A DNA stretch of 47,046 bases from Prochlorococcus marinus str. MIT 9302 (GCF_000759975.1 NZ_JNAM01000008.1:1-47046); one strand, 5' to 3'. Positions 15,783-25,893 are shown, numbered from the stretch's first letter. Numbers and translations are program-made. The notes: generated from the letters alone by a model not told the origin.

Positions 15783-17207
15783 ATGCTTTCTTCACAAATT
15801 AAATCTAATGAAATCGAATTTGGTAGTTGCAATAAAGATTTATTAGAAGAAATTATTGTCTATGGGATGGGACTCGGCGCTGAGTTTGTAGAAATTTTTA
15901 TAGAAAATACCGATACCGCAAGTGTACTTGCTGAAGAGGATCACATTACAAGTGTAAGTCCATCATTTGGAAGAGGAGCTGGGATTAGAATCTTCAAAGA
16001 CAAAAGGGACGGATTTGTAAGTACTAATGATTTAACAAAACATGGCCTTATGAGATCAGTATCTCAAGCTATTGAGATGTTAGATATAACTGACAAAAAA
16101 AATAGAGAAGTATTTAACGGTCTAAATAAATTTAGGGATTATAGTTTATCCAAGAGAACATGGATTGATGAAGTTCCATCAATTCATGAGATAAGTGAAA
16201 AGCTATTAGTCAGCACAAAGTCTCTTAAAAAAAATAACAAAATAATAACTAGAAAAGGAAGTTACTCTAGAAATCTTCAAGAAGTAATCATAGCCTCCAG
16301 CGATGGAACCTATACATCCGATATTAGGTTGCATCAAACAGTTGGTCTTAACGTAATTGCTAGTGATGCCCAATATAGATCTAGTGGGAGTAGAAGATTT
16401 GGATCATCAGGAATGCCTAATGAATTTAGACTCTGGGATCATGAAAAAGCAGCAAATGAAGTTTTTGAAAGTTCAATGAATATGTTGTATGCGGATTATG
16501 TTGAGGCTGGACAAATGCCTGTTGTATTAGCTAATAAATTTGGTGGCGTTATATTTCATGAAGCCTGTGGACATTTGCTTGAAACTACACAAATAGAGAG
16601 AGGGACAACACCTTTTGAGAATAAATTGAATGAAAAAATTGCTCATGAATCAGTCACAGCAATAGATGAAGGCATATCAGAAGGATCCTTTGGCTCATTA
16701 TCAGTAGATGATGAAGGTATGGAACCGGAGAAATCAATCCTTATAAAAGATGGTATTTTAAAAAAATTCATATCCGACAGAGCAGGTGAATTACGAACTG
16801 GCCATAAAAGAACAGGGAGTGGAAGAAGGCAAAATTATTCATTTGCAGCAGCTTCAAGAATGCGAAATACTTATATAGCTAAAGGTGAGTACTCCAAAGA
16901 AGATTTAATAAATAGTATTAGTGATGGTCTTTACTGCAAATCTATGGGTGGAGGCAGTGTAGGTGCTACAGGACAATTTAATTTTGCAGTAGAAGAAGGA
17001 TATCTAATTAAAAATGGAAAATTAACTAACCCAGTAAAGGGAGCTACTTTGATTGGAGAGGCTAAAGAAGTTATGCCAAAAATATCAATGTGCGGGAATG
17101 ACCTTGAATTAGCGCCTGGATTCTGTGGCTCCATTAGTGGAAGTGTAAACGTAACTGTTGGCCAACCTCATATTAAGGTTGATTCAATAACTGTTGGTGG
17201 TAGATAG
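15783..17207 (+). CDS. tldD: TldD metalloprotease subunit
   Basis: 474 residues, usual length. TldD and TldE (PmbA) form a protease that trims modified peptides and processes small proteins; the zinc site sits in TldD. The motif H259-E-A-C-G-H264 in GGVIFHEACGHLLETT fits the family HExxxH. Conserved glycine-rich segments (GGGSVGATGQF, GFCGSISGS) near the end carry a further metal-ligand cysteine region. Three bases separate it from pmbA, which strongly suggests co-translation. Confidence 0.95.
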   Translation: MLSSQIKSNEIEFGSCNKDLLEEIIVYGMGLGAEFVEIFIENTDTASVLAEEDHITSVSPSFGRGAGIRIFKDKRDGFVSTNDLTKHGLMRSVSQAIEMLDITDKKNREVFNGLNKFRDYSLSKRTWIDEVPSIHEISEKLLVSTKSLKKNNKIITRKGSYSRNLQEVIIASSDGTYTSDIRLHQTVGLNVIASDAQYRSSGSRRFGSSGMPNEFRLWDHEKAANEVFESSMNMLYADYVEAGQMPVVLANKFGGVIFHEACGHLLETTQIERGTTPFENKLNEKIAHESVTAIDEGISEGSFGSLSVDDEGMEPEKSILIKDGILKKFISDRAGELRTGHKRTGSGRRQNYSFAAASRMRNTYIAKGEYSKEDLINSISDGLYCKSMGGGSVGATGQFNFAVEEGYLIKNGKLTNPVKGATLIGEAKEVMPKISMCGNDLELAPGFCGSISGSVNVTVGQPHIKVDSITVGGR

Positions 17208-17210
17208 GAT

Positions 17211-18563
17211 ATGAATTCAAGAGAAATTACAACTCAAATCTCCAAAGCTGCAGATTTACTAAATCTTAAAAAATGGGATTATGGTGCAAGCTTTTCTAAT
17301 GATTATTCTGTACAAGTAGATAAAGGCGAAGCTAAACAACTTAAGGCATCACAAAAGCAAATTTTAACTTTAAGAGTTTGGAATGAATCTAATCTAGTTG
17401 GTATTACTACAACAAGTGATATCAGTGAATCTGGTATTAAAAAGGCTCTAAATCAAGCAAATATTGCTTCTGATTTTGGCAACAAGAATGAAAGGACAGA
17501 ATTCTCACCACTAGCCAATGATCCTATTAAAGTTAAGGATTTAAAAAAAAGAAATCCTGTTGGAATTAAAAAATTACTTACTCTTTTAAGAGAAGCGGAA
17601 GTAAAACTACTAGAAAGTCATGAATCCATCAAATCTGTTCCATATAATGGTTTATCTGAGAGTTTTTATGAGAGAGTTTATGCAAATAGTGATGGTGCCT
17701 TTCGAAGTTATACCAAAAGTCAAGCTGCACTCTATTTATATGCAAGAGCTGAAGAAAAAGATAGGAAACCTCGTAGCTCAGGTTCAGTAAAACTTGGATA
17801 TGGAGTTGATGATTTAGATATAGAGTCGTGTATTAAAGACGCTTCGAATAAAACAATTTCTCATTTAAATTATTCATCTATTAAAACTGATAAATATTTA
17901 ATATGTTTTTCTCCAGAGTCTTTTTTAACGATCATTAATGCCTTTAGCTCAATTTTTAATGCTAGAAGCATTTTAGATGGAGTGAGTTTATCTAATAAAA
18001 ATTCTATTGGAGAAAAGCTATCTACAGAAGCACTTAATATTTATGATGATGGTCTTCACGAAAAGAATATTTCTTCATCACCATTTGATGGAGAAGGAAC
18101 CCCTACGAAAAGATTATGTTTAATTAACAAAGGTAGAATTGAAAATTTTATACATTCTGAATCAACTGCAAGAATATTTAAAACAACTCCTACTGGCCAT
18201 GCTGGACTAGGATCAAAAGTCTCTGTATCTACTGATTGGATAGTAGTTGAGAAATCAGAGGAAAACCTTGATCTCAAAACATCATTAGATCACTCTACTT
18301 ATGATGGAGAATTTGTTTATATTGAAGAATTAAATGCAATCCATGCAGGTGTCAGAGCAAGTCAAGGTTCATTCTCTCTTCCATTTGATGGATGGCTATA
18401 TAAAAACGGTACAAAAATCTCAATAGAATCTGCAACTGTTGCAGGGGATATCAAATATCTTTTAAAAAATATAGTAAATATTGAATTAAACCAGGAGGTA
18501 ACAACAAGTGGGGTTTCTCCACATATATGGGTAGATGAATTATCAATAACTGGTGACGCGTGA
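17211..18563 (+). CDS. pmbA: TldE/PmbA protease partner
   Basis: 450 residues. The inactive partner of TldD in the heterodimeric TldD/E protease: it shows the shared fold (YERVYANSDGAFRSYTKSQ, SPFDGEGTPTKR, GHAGLGS) but no HExxxH. It follows tldD after three bases and overlaps fmt by four (GTGA), so the three genes form one operon. Confidence 0.93.
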   Translation: MNSREITTQISKAADLLNLKKWDYGASFSNDYSVQVDKGEAKQLKASQKQILTLRVWNESNLVGITTTSDISESGIKKALNQANIASDFGNKNERTEFSPLANDPIKVKDLKKRNPVGIKKLLTLLREAEVKLLESHESIKSVPYNGLSESFYERVYANSDGAFRSYTKSQAALYLYARAEEKDRKPRSSGSVKLGYGVDDLDIESCIKDASNKTISHLNYSSIKTDKYLICFSPESFLTIINAFSSIFNARSILDGVSLSNKNSIGEKLSTEALNIYDDGLHEKNISSSPFDGEGTPTKRLCLINKGRIENFIHSESTARIFKTTPTGHAGLGSKVSVSTDWIVVEKSEENLDLKTSLDHSTYDGEFVYIEELNAIHAGVRASQGSFSLPFDGWLYKNGTKISIESATVAGDIKYLLKNIVNIELNQEVTTSGVSPHIWVDELSITGDA

Positions 18564-19546
18564 GAATTATATTCTGGGGGACACCTGAATATTCCCTTGC
18601 GAGCCTTGATATTTTTATTAAATCTAAGCACGAGGTAATTGCAGTAGTTAGCCAACCCGATAAGAAAAGATCTAGGGGAAATAAATTAATATCTTCACCT
18701 GTTAAAAGCTTTGCCGAGCAAGAATCTATAAAAATTTATACTCCAGAAAAAATTAGAGAAAATATACATTTTATAAATGAACTTAAATCACTATCTTGTG
18801 ATTTATTTATTGTTATAGCTTATGGAAAAATTTTACCCAAAGAGATTTTAGAAATCCCAAAATTAGGTTGTTGGAACGCACATGCTTCATTACTTCCAAG
18901 ATGGCGTGGTGCTGCCCCAATACAATGGTCCCTAATGAAAGGCGATGAATATACTGGAGTAGGAATTATGAAAATGAATGAAGGACTAGATACTGGCGAC
19001 ATTTTGTTGGAAGAAAAAATTAAAATCGATAATAATGATAATTTAAAAACACTAACGGAAAAACTTAGTATTTTATCTGCAAAATTATTTTTAAATGCTA
19101 CATGTTTACTCGAAGAAAATATTAATAAAAATACTAATTCTCAATTAGCAAAACAAAATACCCTTGGAAGAGAAATTACTTACGCAAGAATGATTGAAAA
19201 ATCAGACTATAAATTGGATTGGGGTAATGAGGCAATTAAAATTTCTCAAAAAATAAAAGCATTATACCCACGAGCAAATACAATATTTAGAGGTATGAAC
19301 CTGAAAATAATTAAAATTAAAGTTTTGAGCAGTGAAGAAATTAATAATGAAAAATACTATTTGATGAGCAATTATTCAAAACCAGGTATTATTCTTGCTG
19401 TTATAGAAAATGAAGGAATAATAATTTCAACTAAAACTGATCCGATTATTTTGTTAGAAGCAAAACTTGAAGGCAAAAACATATCTAGCAAAAAGCAATT
19501 AATACAACAGTTAAAGCCCTCAGTAGGTGAATATCTCTCAGATTAA
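18560..19546 (+). CDS. fmt: Methionyl-tRNA formyltransferase
   Basis: 328 residues with a GTG start overlapping the pmbA stop. It transfers a formyl group from 10-formyl-tetrahydrofolate to Met-tRNA(fMet), needed for initiation. Catalytic residues are present: Asn and His in WNAHASLLPRWRGAAPI and Asp in EGLDTGDIL. The N-terminal Rossmann-like part begins RIIFWGTPEYSLAS; the C-terminal OB domain covers about 210-315. The initiator tRNA it modifies is encoded in the same window at 42381. It converges with terC, whose stop overlaps its own. Confidence 0.95.
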   Translation: MRIIFWGTPEYSLASLDIFIKSKHEVIAVVSQPDKKRSRGNKLISSPVKSFAEQESIKIYTPEKIRENIHFINELKSLSCDLFIVIAYGKILPKEILEIPKLGCWNAHASLLPRWRGAAPIQWSLMKGDEYTGVGIMKMNEGLDTGDILLEEKIKIDNNDNLKTLTEKLSILSAKLFLNATCLLEENINKNTNSQLAKQNTLGREITYARMIEKSDYKLDWGNEAIKISQKIKALYPRANTIFRGMNLKIIKIKVLSSEEINNEKYYLMSNYSKPGIILAVIENEGIIISTKTDPIILLEAKLEGKNISSKKQLIQQLKPSVGEYLSD

Positions 19547-20253
19547 GTTTTAGATTCTTTTTTAGATAAGCCCCAAAAGAAAGCAAAAAGAATCAAAATA
19601 TAAAAATAATAGTCTGGAAGAATAGATTCTTTAATTAACGTATTTAGTAAAAGTTTAATCCCAACAATTAAAATTGCTACATAACCCGCTGTTTCTAGTC
19701 TAGAAAATATATCCAGAAGTTTTAGAAAAATCCCTGATGTAAATCTTAAGGCTAATACCCCAATTAATGCTCCAAATATTATTAATATGTACTGATCGCT
19801 AATAGCTACTGCAGTAGTAATACTGTCTATAGAAAATGCAAAATCAGTAATTGCAAGAAGTGCTACAACCCTTAAGAACCTAAAATTATTTTTATTATCA
19901 TCTGTGCCATTTTCTGCGTTTTCTATTTCAGAATTCAAAAAAACATTAGCGAAGAATAAATATATTAAATAAAAACCAGCAAAAACCCTAATAAAAATAA
20001 ACTTGAGAAGAAAATTAGATAGTATAATAAGAATAATTCTAAATAATAAAGATATTGTTATCCCAATATTTAAGGCTCTTGACCTTAATTCCGAACTGTT
20101 GAGAGATTTAGTAAGAGAAGCTAGTGCGACAGCATTATCAGCTGATAATAATAATTCTAGTGCAATTAATATTGGTAAAAGTGTAAATATTTCGTACCAA
20201 CTGTCTACCTGATCTAGTGTTGGTATAAAAGAATTTATTGCGGCTGAATCCAT
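19543..20253 (-). CDS. TerC-family integral membrane protein
   Basis: 236 residues from ATG at 20253 (a TTG one codon upstream is also possible). Seven or so membrane helices with the two family motifs ELLLSADNAVALAS and DFAFSIDSITTAVA, whose aspartates are thought to bind metal ions. Bacterial TerC proteins aid Mn2+ loading or metal export and the plant homologue is needed for thylakoid biogenesis. It is divergent from mfd and convergent with fmt, overlapping that gene by four bases at the stops. Confidence 0.92.
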   Translation of the reverse strand: MDSAAINSFIPTLDQVDSWYEIFTLLPILIALELLLSADNAVALASLTKSLNSSELRSRALNIGITISLLFRIILIILSNFLLKFIFIRVFAGFYLIYLFFANVFLNSEIENAENGTDDNKNNFRFLRVVALLAITDFAFSIDSITTAVAISDQYILIIFGALIGVLALRFTSGIFLKLLDIFSRLETAGYVAILIVGIKLLLNTLIKESILPDYYFYILILFAFFWGLSKKESKT

Positions 20254-20262
20254 CAAATATTA

Positions 20263-20291
20263 TTCACAAACAGTATAAAATCTAATATAAT
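20263..20291 (+). promoter_or_regulatory. Candidate mfd promoter
   Basis: TTCACA (20263-20268) and a perfect TATAAT (20286-20291) are spaced by 17 bases in the terC-mfd divergent gap. The predicted start lies about 30 bases before the mfd ATG. Confidence 0.4.
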
Positions 20292-20327
20292 ATGTCGGAT
20301 ATTCGTAATCAAGATTGATAACTATAA

Positions 20328-23300
20328 ATGAGTTTAAATACTTTAGTTAATTATATTTCAAACGCACAAATTACTTCTGAATTAATAAAAAGAATTTCAA
20401 AAAATAAAGAATTAAATATTGTTGGTTCAAGTAGATATGCAAAATCAATAATCTTAGATAGCATCGCAAAAAAAGAAGATAAGAATATATTATTAATTTG
20501 TCCTAATACAGAAATTGCATACAAATGGATTGGTTATTTTGAAAGTATAAATGATAAAGCAGTTTTATATTATCCACCAACAGAACATCTACCATACGCA
20601 TCAATTAATAAATCCAAAGAAATTGAATTTACTCAGCTTACTGTTTTATCCAAATTAATAAAAAAAGAGAAAAAAAAACTTAATATTGTTATTTCAACAG
20701 AGAGATCACTACAACCTCATCTAATAACTAAAACCTTATTAATTGAAAATAAGCTAGATTTACAAAAAGGGGTTCAAATTGAAATTCAAGAATTAGCAAA
20801 TAAACTTACCTTGCTGGGTTATACAAGGGAAAATGTAACTTCTACAGAAGGATTCTGGAGTAGGAGAGGGGAAATAATAGATATTTATCCTGTCAATAAT
20901 GAGTTTCCTATAAGATTAGAATTTTTTGATAATGTAATTGAGAAAATAAGAGAATATGATCCACATACACAAAAAACATTAGAAAATATAAATAATATTG
21001 AAATAATACAGGCTGGATTTGATTTACTAATAAAAGATAAGTTAAATAATTTATCTAAGAACAGTATTTTTAATTCAGAAGATATCAATAAAAATAATCT
21101 TGATCGTTATTTAGGAATAATTGAAAAAGACCCCTCAAATATAATAGATTTCATAAATAAGGAAACAATTCTTGTAATTGATGAATTAGAAGATTGTAAA
21201 AAATTTGCGAATAATTGGTATCTAGATTCAGAAAATAATTTTGATAATTGTGCGCATGAATTAAATGAAAACCTTAAAAATAATGATATTAATTTAAAGG
21301 CTAAGCCTAATTTGCATTTAAAGTTTGACGAAATATTAAATTCACTGGAAAATTTTAATTTAATAAAATTGTATGAATTTGAATCTAAAGACAATATTGA
21401 TAATAGGTTTTTATTAAACGATAAAAGATTAAATTCATACTCTAAAAATATAGGAAAATTATCCAACGATATAAATAGAAACATAAAAAATAAAGATAAA
21501 GTATGGATATTATCAGCACAGCCCTTGAGAACAAGGACTTTACTTTTTGAGCATGAATGTAATACAAACTTCTTAAACAATCCAAATGATATTGATGAAG
21601 CATTTAAGTCAATTAATAATTCAACTCCTTTAATTATAAAAAATAAAAACAATTATGAAATCCAGGGTTTTTATCTTCCGATTTGGAAAGTTGTCCTCAT
21701 AACAGATAAAGAATTATTTTCACAACAATCTCTTTTTAATAATGTATTCATAAGAAGAAAAAAAAGAAGTGTCAATTCAAATATAAATGTGAATAAGATT
21801 AGTCCAGGTGATTTTATAGTTCATAAAAATCATGGAATAGGAAAATTTTTAAAAATAGAAAAAATCAATATAACTGGTGATTCAAGAGATTATTTAGTGA
21901 TTCAGTATCAAGATGGGAAGATAAGTGTTGCCGCTGATCAACTTGGTAGTGTTAATAGATATAGATCAAGCGGAAAAATAAAGCCGAAAATAAATAAATT
22001 AGGAGGGACAGAATGGGAAAGAATAAAAGAAAAAAATAAGAAACAAATCAAAAAAGTTGCTGTCGATATCCTAAAACTTTATGCAAAGAGAGAAAAATTA
22101 AAGGGACATATATACCCAGAAGATGGTCCTTGGCAAGATGAATTAGAGGATTCATTTCCTTATCAACCAACACCAGATCAAATTACTGCTGTAAAAGAAA
22201 TAAAATCTGATATGGAAAGCGATAAGCCAATGGACAGACTAGTTTGTGGAGATGTTGGGTTTGGCAAAACAGAGGTGGCTGTTCGGGCTATTTTTAAGGC
22301 TATTACATCAGGCAAGCAGGTAATATTACTAGCACCTACAACAATACTAGCTCAGCAACATTGGAGAACAATAAATAATAGATTTTCACCTTACCCAATA
22401 AAAGTATCATTACTAAATAGATTCAAAACCGTTAATGAGAGAAAGGAAATCTATGCAGGATTAAAAAACAACAAAATTGATTTAGTAGTAGCAACACACC
22501 AAATATTAGGGAAAGAAATTGAAATAAAAAACTTAGGACTACTTGTTATTGATGAAGAACAAAGATTTGGAGTAAGGCAAAAGGAGAAAATTAAAAAAAT
22601 AAAAACTAACATAGACGTTTTAACTCTCTCGGCAACTCCAATTCCAAGAACTCTTTATATGAGCTTATCTGGACTGAGACAAATGAGCTTACTAAATACT
22701 CCTCCTCCATCAAGAAGATCAATCAAAACATACTTATCTGAAATAGATATGGATGTAATAAGAACAGCAATAAATCAAGAACTTGATAGGGGAGGTCAAA
22801 TATTTTATGTTCTTCCAAGGATTTCTGATATTGATCAAGCTGTAAACAAGTTAAAAAATATGTTTCCGAACTTAAAATTTATTATTGCTCATGGACAAAT
22901 GAACGAAACAGAGCTTGAAAATGCAATGATTTCATTTAATAACGGCGAAGTAGATCTCATGATATGTACAACGATAATTGAAAGTGGATTAGACATACCG
23001 AAGGTAAATACAATTATTATTGAAGATTCTCATAAATTTGGACTTTCTCAACTTTATCAACTTAGAGGAAGAGTTGGCAGAAGCGGGGTACAAGCCCATG
23101 CCTGGTTATTTTATCCAAATATAAATAAAATCAATGATGCGGCAAAACAAAGATTAAAAGCGATAAAAGACTTTTCGGAATTAGGAAGTGGATATCAACT
23201 AGCAATGAAAGATATGGAAATAAGAGGTGTGGGAAGTTTACTAGGAGAAGAACAAAGCGGGAAGGTTAATGCTATTGGATACGATTTATACATTGAAATG

Positions 23301-23840
23301 CTCCATGAGGCTATTTCAGAAATCAGTGGACAAGAAATACCCGAAGTTAGTGACACACAAATTGATCTCCCAATCAATGCATTTATACCTGCAACATGGA
23401 TATTAAACAGGGAAGAGAAGCTTGACGCATACAAATCTGCTACTGAATGTTCTAATAATAAGGAATTAACTGAATTAGCTACAGACTGGGTAAATAGATA
23501 TGGGACCTTACCCAAACCTGTTGAGTCCTTAATTATGTTAATGAGACTAAAATTACTTGCTAAAAAATGCGGTTTTAACAAGATCAAACTCAAAAAGCCA
23601 AATATCTTTATAGAGACCAAATTAAAAAAATCTACTTTTAAAATTCTTAAAAATTGCTTACCAAGTAGTGTTCAAAATAAATTTAATTTTGATGAAGGTG
23701 AACAATTATCAATAATAACTATAAGAGGTTTAGGAGTAACTGAAATTCAATATCAAATTGATCAATTAATGTTTTGGTTTGGGTTATTTGTAAAAGAAAT
23801 AATTAATTTTGAAAAAGATCTTCAAATTAAAAAAGAATAA
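20328..23840 (+). CDS. mfd: Transcription-repair coupling factor Mfd
   Basis: 1170 residues, full length. Mfd removes RNA polymerase stalled at DNA lesions and recruits UvrA. Visible in order: N-terminal UvrB-like region (1-300, FWSRRGEIIDIYP), the RNA-polymerase-interacting domain (from about 492, SPGDFIVHKNHGIGKF), the RecG-like translocase with Walker A GDVGFGKT (about 641) and DEEQRFGVRQ (about 741), helicase motif VI QLRGRVGRSG, and the C-terminal TRCF domain. The region 300-420 is Asn/Lys-rich and loose, as often in AT-rich genomes. Its own promoter is likely upstream. Long antisense frames inside it are shadows. Confidence 0.97.
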   Translation: MSLNTLVNYISNAQITSELIKRISKNKELNIVGSSRYAKSIILDSIAKKEDKNILLICPNTEIAYKWIGYFESINDKAVLYYPPTEHLPYASINKSKEIEFTQLTVLSKLIKKEKKKLNIVISTERSLQPHLITKTLLIENKLDLQKGVQIEIQELANKLTLLGYTRENVTSTEGFWSRRGEIIDIYPVNNEFPIRLEFFDNVIEKIREYDPHTQKTLENINNIEIIQAGFDLLIKDKLNNLSKNSIFNSEDINKNNLDRYLGIIEKDPSNIIDFINKETILVIDELEDCKKFANNWYLDSENNFDNCAHELNENLKNNDINLKAKPNLHLKFDEILNSLENFNLIKLYEFESKDNIDNRFLLNDKRLNSYSKNIGKLSNDINRNIKNKDKVWILSAQPLRTRTLLFEHECNTNFLNNPNDIDEAFKSINNSTPLIIKNKNNYEIQGFYLPIWKVVLITDKELFSQQSLFNNVFIRRKKRSVNSNINVNKISPGDFIVHKNHGIGKFLKIEKINITGDSRDYLVIQYQDGKISVAADQLGSVNRYRSSGKIKPKINKLGGTEWERIKEKNKKQIKKVAVDILKLYAKREKLKGHIYPEDGPWQDELEDSFPYQPTPDQITAVKEIKSDMESDKPMDRLVCGDVGFGKTEVAVRAIFKAITSGKQVILLAPTTILAQQHWRTINNRFSPYPIKVSLLNRFKTVNERKEIYAGLKNNKIDLVVATHQILGKEIEIKNLGLLVIDEEQRFGVRQKEKIKKIKTNIDVLTLSATPIPRTLYMSLSGLRQMSLLNTPPPSRRSIKTYLSEIDMDVIRTAINQELDRGGQIFYVLPRISDIDQAVNKLKNMFPNLKFIIAHGQMNETELENAMISFNNGEVDLMICTTIIESGLDIPKVNTIIIEDSHKFGLSQLYQLRGRVGRSGVQAHAWLFYPNINKINDAAKQRLKAIKDFSELGSGYQLAMKDMEIRGVGSLLGEEQSGKVNAIGYDLYIEMLHEAISEISGQEIPEVSDTQIDLPINAFIPATWILNREEKLDAYKSATECSNNKELTELATDWVNRYGTLPKPVESLIMLMRLKLLAKKCGFNKIKLKKPNIFIETKLKKSTFKILKNCLPSSVQNKFNFDEGEQLSIITIRGLGVTEIQYQIDQLMFWFGLFVKEIINFEKDLQIKKE

Positions 23841-23911
23841 ATTATTAAATATTTATTTTAAATCCGCGAAAGAGTTTTATTTCGGTTAGGTTTATAAAAA
23901 TTTTTTAATTT

Positions 23912-24073
23912 ATGGGTGAATATATAGACATCGGAATTCAAAATTCGATATTACCATTATCAATAATTTTGTCATCTATAATACTTGGTGTATTCGCACT
24001 ATTCGGAGAAGAAACTGAAAATGATGATGATGATTCTGATTCTGGAAGCGGTGGTCTAATGCAACCAATCTGA
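23912..24073 (+). CDS. Small membrane protein with acidic tail, 53 aa
   Basis: ATG at 23912, 71 bases after mfd. One membrane helix (LPLSIILSSIILGVFALFG) is followed by an acidic, serine-glycine tail (EETENDDDDSDSGSGG). It has the appearance of the small one-helix proteins of picocyanobacterial thylakoids, but no specific family is recognised. It is convergent with the gene at 24076. Confidence 0.6.
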   Translation: MGEYIDIGIQNSILPLSIILSSIILGVFALFGEETENDDDDSDSGSGGLMQPI

Positions 24074-24075
24074 AA

Positions 24076-24444
24076 TTATTTATAACTTATCAATTTAGTC
24101 TTTCTCTTCGAGACCCTAAATATCCTATAAAAAGATCCTATTAATAAAATTAAAGTAATAATCGAAGAAATAAAAATAAATATAATTAAAAGAATTTCAT
24201 ATAAATTCGAGATTAGATCAATTAACAATATAAATGATTTATTTAAAGTCTTAGGTAGATTTTGTAGAAGGAGATTCTTATTGGGTATTAAATAATTTAT
24301 ATAAATTAAAAAAAGACTCAAAATAAACATAAACGCAGATTCGATAAATAGTCTTTTTTTAGATTTTCTTCTTAAACTTAATTTTTTTTTAAAAATATAT
24401 TTATTAGAATTCATATTTAAATTGGGAATTTTTAAATCTGCCAT
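24076..24444 (-). CDS. Two-helix membrane protein of unknown function, 122 aa
   Basis: The N-terminus is strongly basic (FKKKLSLRRKSKKRLF). Two membrane segments follow (about 35-52 and 85-106), separated by a loop, with a basic C-terminus (RVSKRKTKLISYK). This gives an inside-inside topology. No family is recognised. It stops two bases beyond the end of the 53-aa gene. Its distance from the DUF4335 gene (about 90 bases) suggests separate expression. Confidence 0.6.
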   Translation of the reverse strand: MADLKIPNLNMNSNKYIFKKKLSLRRKSKKRLFIESAFMFILSLFLIYINYLIPNKNLLLQNLPKTLNKSFILLIDLISNLYEILLIIFIFISSIITLILLIGSFYRIFRVSKRKTKLISYK

Positions 24445-24535
24445 ATATCAAAGCTAAAAGAATCAATTAATAATTATCCTGAAAAGAAAAATCATCCCAT
24501 ACTATCGTCTTTGTGGTTAGGATGCTATTAAGTCA

Positions 24536-25126
24536 TTATTTTGAATTTATTAGTTCATTTTTTTCTTTATCTTCAACAGGATTATAAAAATAAATAAAAG
24601 TAGAGGAGAATAGAATTAAAGAACAAATTGCGATTAGAGGAGGGAGAAAGAAATTGAAAAATTTAACTTTGTTATTTAACCCAAATCTTACTTTTTTAGG
24701 AATATTATTTAAAACGGCAGATTTTTTTATAATGACATTTGATGATTCATTTAACTGGTCAAAACAATTTATAATATCTGACAATAAAGAATTGCCAATC
24801 TTTATAATTAGTGGTTTAACATCTGGCTTAGAACTCTTAAGAACAATATTATGTATGTGGAGATTGTCAGCTTTCATATCAATCAATTTGGACTCATATA
24901 AAGGGATTTCATTATTTATTAGAAGATTTGAATAAATATAAAATGCATCCATAATTGGTCCTAAATGTTGGATTTTCCCTTCAATAAGTGGTTTATCAAT
25001 AATGGTTAATTTCCATTGTGAAATTATTGATATTTGATCTTTATTTTCATTATTTGAATAATCTGGTAATCCAATTACTTCGAGACTAGCTGAAGATTGA
25101 TGAAATAATAATCTGTTCTGCATCAT
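24536..25126 (-). CDS. DUF4335-like cyanobacterial protein
   Basis: 196 residues: a soluble N-terminal domain (1-155) and one C-terminal membrane helix (FFLPPLIAICSLILFSSTFIYFY), so it is tail-anchored. The start RLLFHQSSASLEVIGLP and the pairing with a DUF3038 gene immediately upstream fit the cyanobacteria-specific DUF4335. The function is unknown; the two proteins probably act together. The assignment rests on gene order and general pattern. Confidence 0.6.
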   Translation of the reverse strand: MMQNRLLFHQSSASLEVIGLPDYSNNENKDQISIISQWKLTIIDKPLIEGKIQHLGPIMDAFYIYSNLLINNEIPLYESKLIDMKADNLHIHNIVLKSSKPDVKPLIIKIGNSLLSDIINCFDQLNESSNVIIKKSAVLNNIPKKVRFGLNNKVKFFNFFLPPLIAICSLILFSSTFIYFYNPVEDKEKNELINSK

Positions 25127-25134
25127 ATTAAAAA

Positions 25135-25656
25135 CTAAATAAATAAATAATTAATCATCTTTTGATAACCCTTATTAGAGATACAAAGGGATAATATAAG
25201 TAAAGACTTTATAATAATCTCGTCATTGCCACTTTGATTTAAAAGCTTTTTCACTCTCATACTATTTATGTTAAACCTCTCGTTAATTAACTCTATAAAT
25301 CTCTTATTGAAATCATTCCAAATAACTGAAGTATTTTCAGGATCTTCTTTAGATTGAAGTATCTCTCTAATATAGGGATATAAATATCTTGACATTTCAA
25401 CAGTGATTTTAATTAAGGCATCAAATTCTTCTAATTTAATGTTGTTATTCATATATGATTTTCTTAATGGATTATTATTTCTTAATTTCCAAATTGTAAC
25501 TTTATTTGGCAAAATATTATTTAATTTGAGCCTATTTGATAGAGAGTAAATGGATTCTATACCATTTAAATCTATGGTCTCTAGGATTAATAATAAAAAA
25601 TCAAGCTTCTCTATAGATTGCCTTGATACCCGATTCCCTTTTTTTAAAACAGAAAT
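25135..25656 (-). CDS. DUF3038 family protein, start codon uncertain
   Basis: The safe part (TTG at 25512 to 25135) gives 125 residues beginning PNKVTIWKLRNNNPLRKS. The frame stays open upstream to a stop at 25666-25668 and encodes VSRQSIEKLDFLLLILETID then LNGIESIYSL, which is the expected N-terminal part of DUF3038. No ATG, GTG or TTG exists in that extension. I place the start at ATT 25656 (173 aa), recalling the ATT start of infC, but a frameshift or a truncated TTG form are alternatives. The function is unknown; it is paired with the DUF4335 gene eight bases downstream. Confidence 0.6.
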   Translation of the reverse strand: MSVLKKGNRVSRQSIEKLDFLLLILETIDLNGIESIYSLSNRLKLNNILPNKVTIWKLRNNNPLRKSYMNNNIKLEEFDALIKITVEMSRYLYPYIREILQSKEDPENTSVIWNDFNKRFIELINERFNINSMRVKKLLNQSGNDEIIIKSLLILSLCISNKGYQKMINYLFI

Positions 25657-25695
25657 TGTTCTAGATTACGCTATTTATAAATTATAACAGAGTTG

Positions 25696-25893
25696 TTATT
25701 CTATTTTTTGAAATAAAAATGAATATAACTTATCAAGCTCTTCAATAGTTAGCATTCCATAACTCCATAATAAGATTGGTAATGGAGTGTTATTTTTTAT
25801 TGATAATTTTATACCAAGTTCAATTGATGTCTCATCTAAACCTATTTCATTAAGTAAAAAAATTATAGTATTTTTAGATAAATAATTATCCAT
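25696..25893 (-). CDS. DUF2949 family protein, 65 aa
   Basis: 65 residues reading MDNYLSKNTIIFLLNEIGLD, then IELGIKLSIKNNTPLPILLW and SYGMLTIEELDKLYSFL. This alternation of helices with a LPxxLWxYGxxxxxxLD core is the DUF2949 pattern of cyanobacteria. The function is unknown. ATG at 25893, five bases downstream of the monooxygenase gene, so it is probably co-transcribed with it. Confidence 0.8.
   Translation of the reverse strand: MDNYLSKNTIIFLLNEIGLDETSIELGIKLSIKNNTPLPILLWSYGMLTIEELDKLYSFLFQKIE

Noticed and set aside
21107-21652. A 181-codon minus-strand open frame inside mfd
   Set aside because: It is a shadow of the mfd coding frame in AT-rich sequence, rich in Phe, Leu and Ser as expected for antisense frames.
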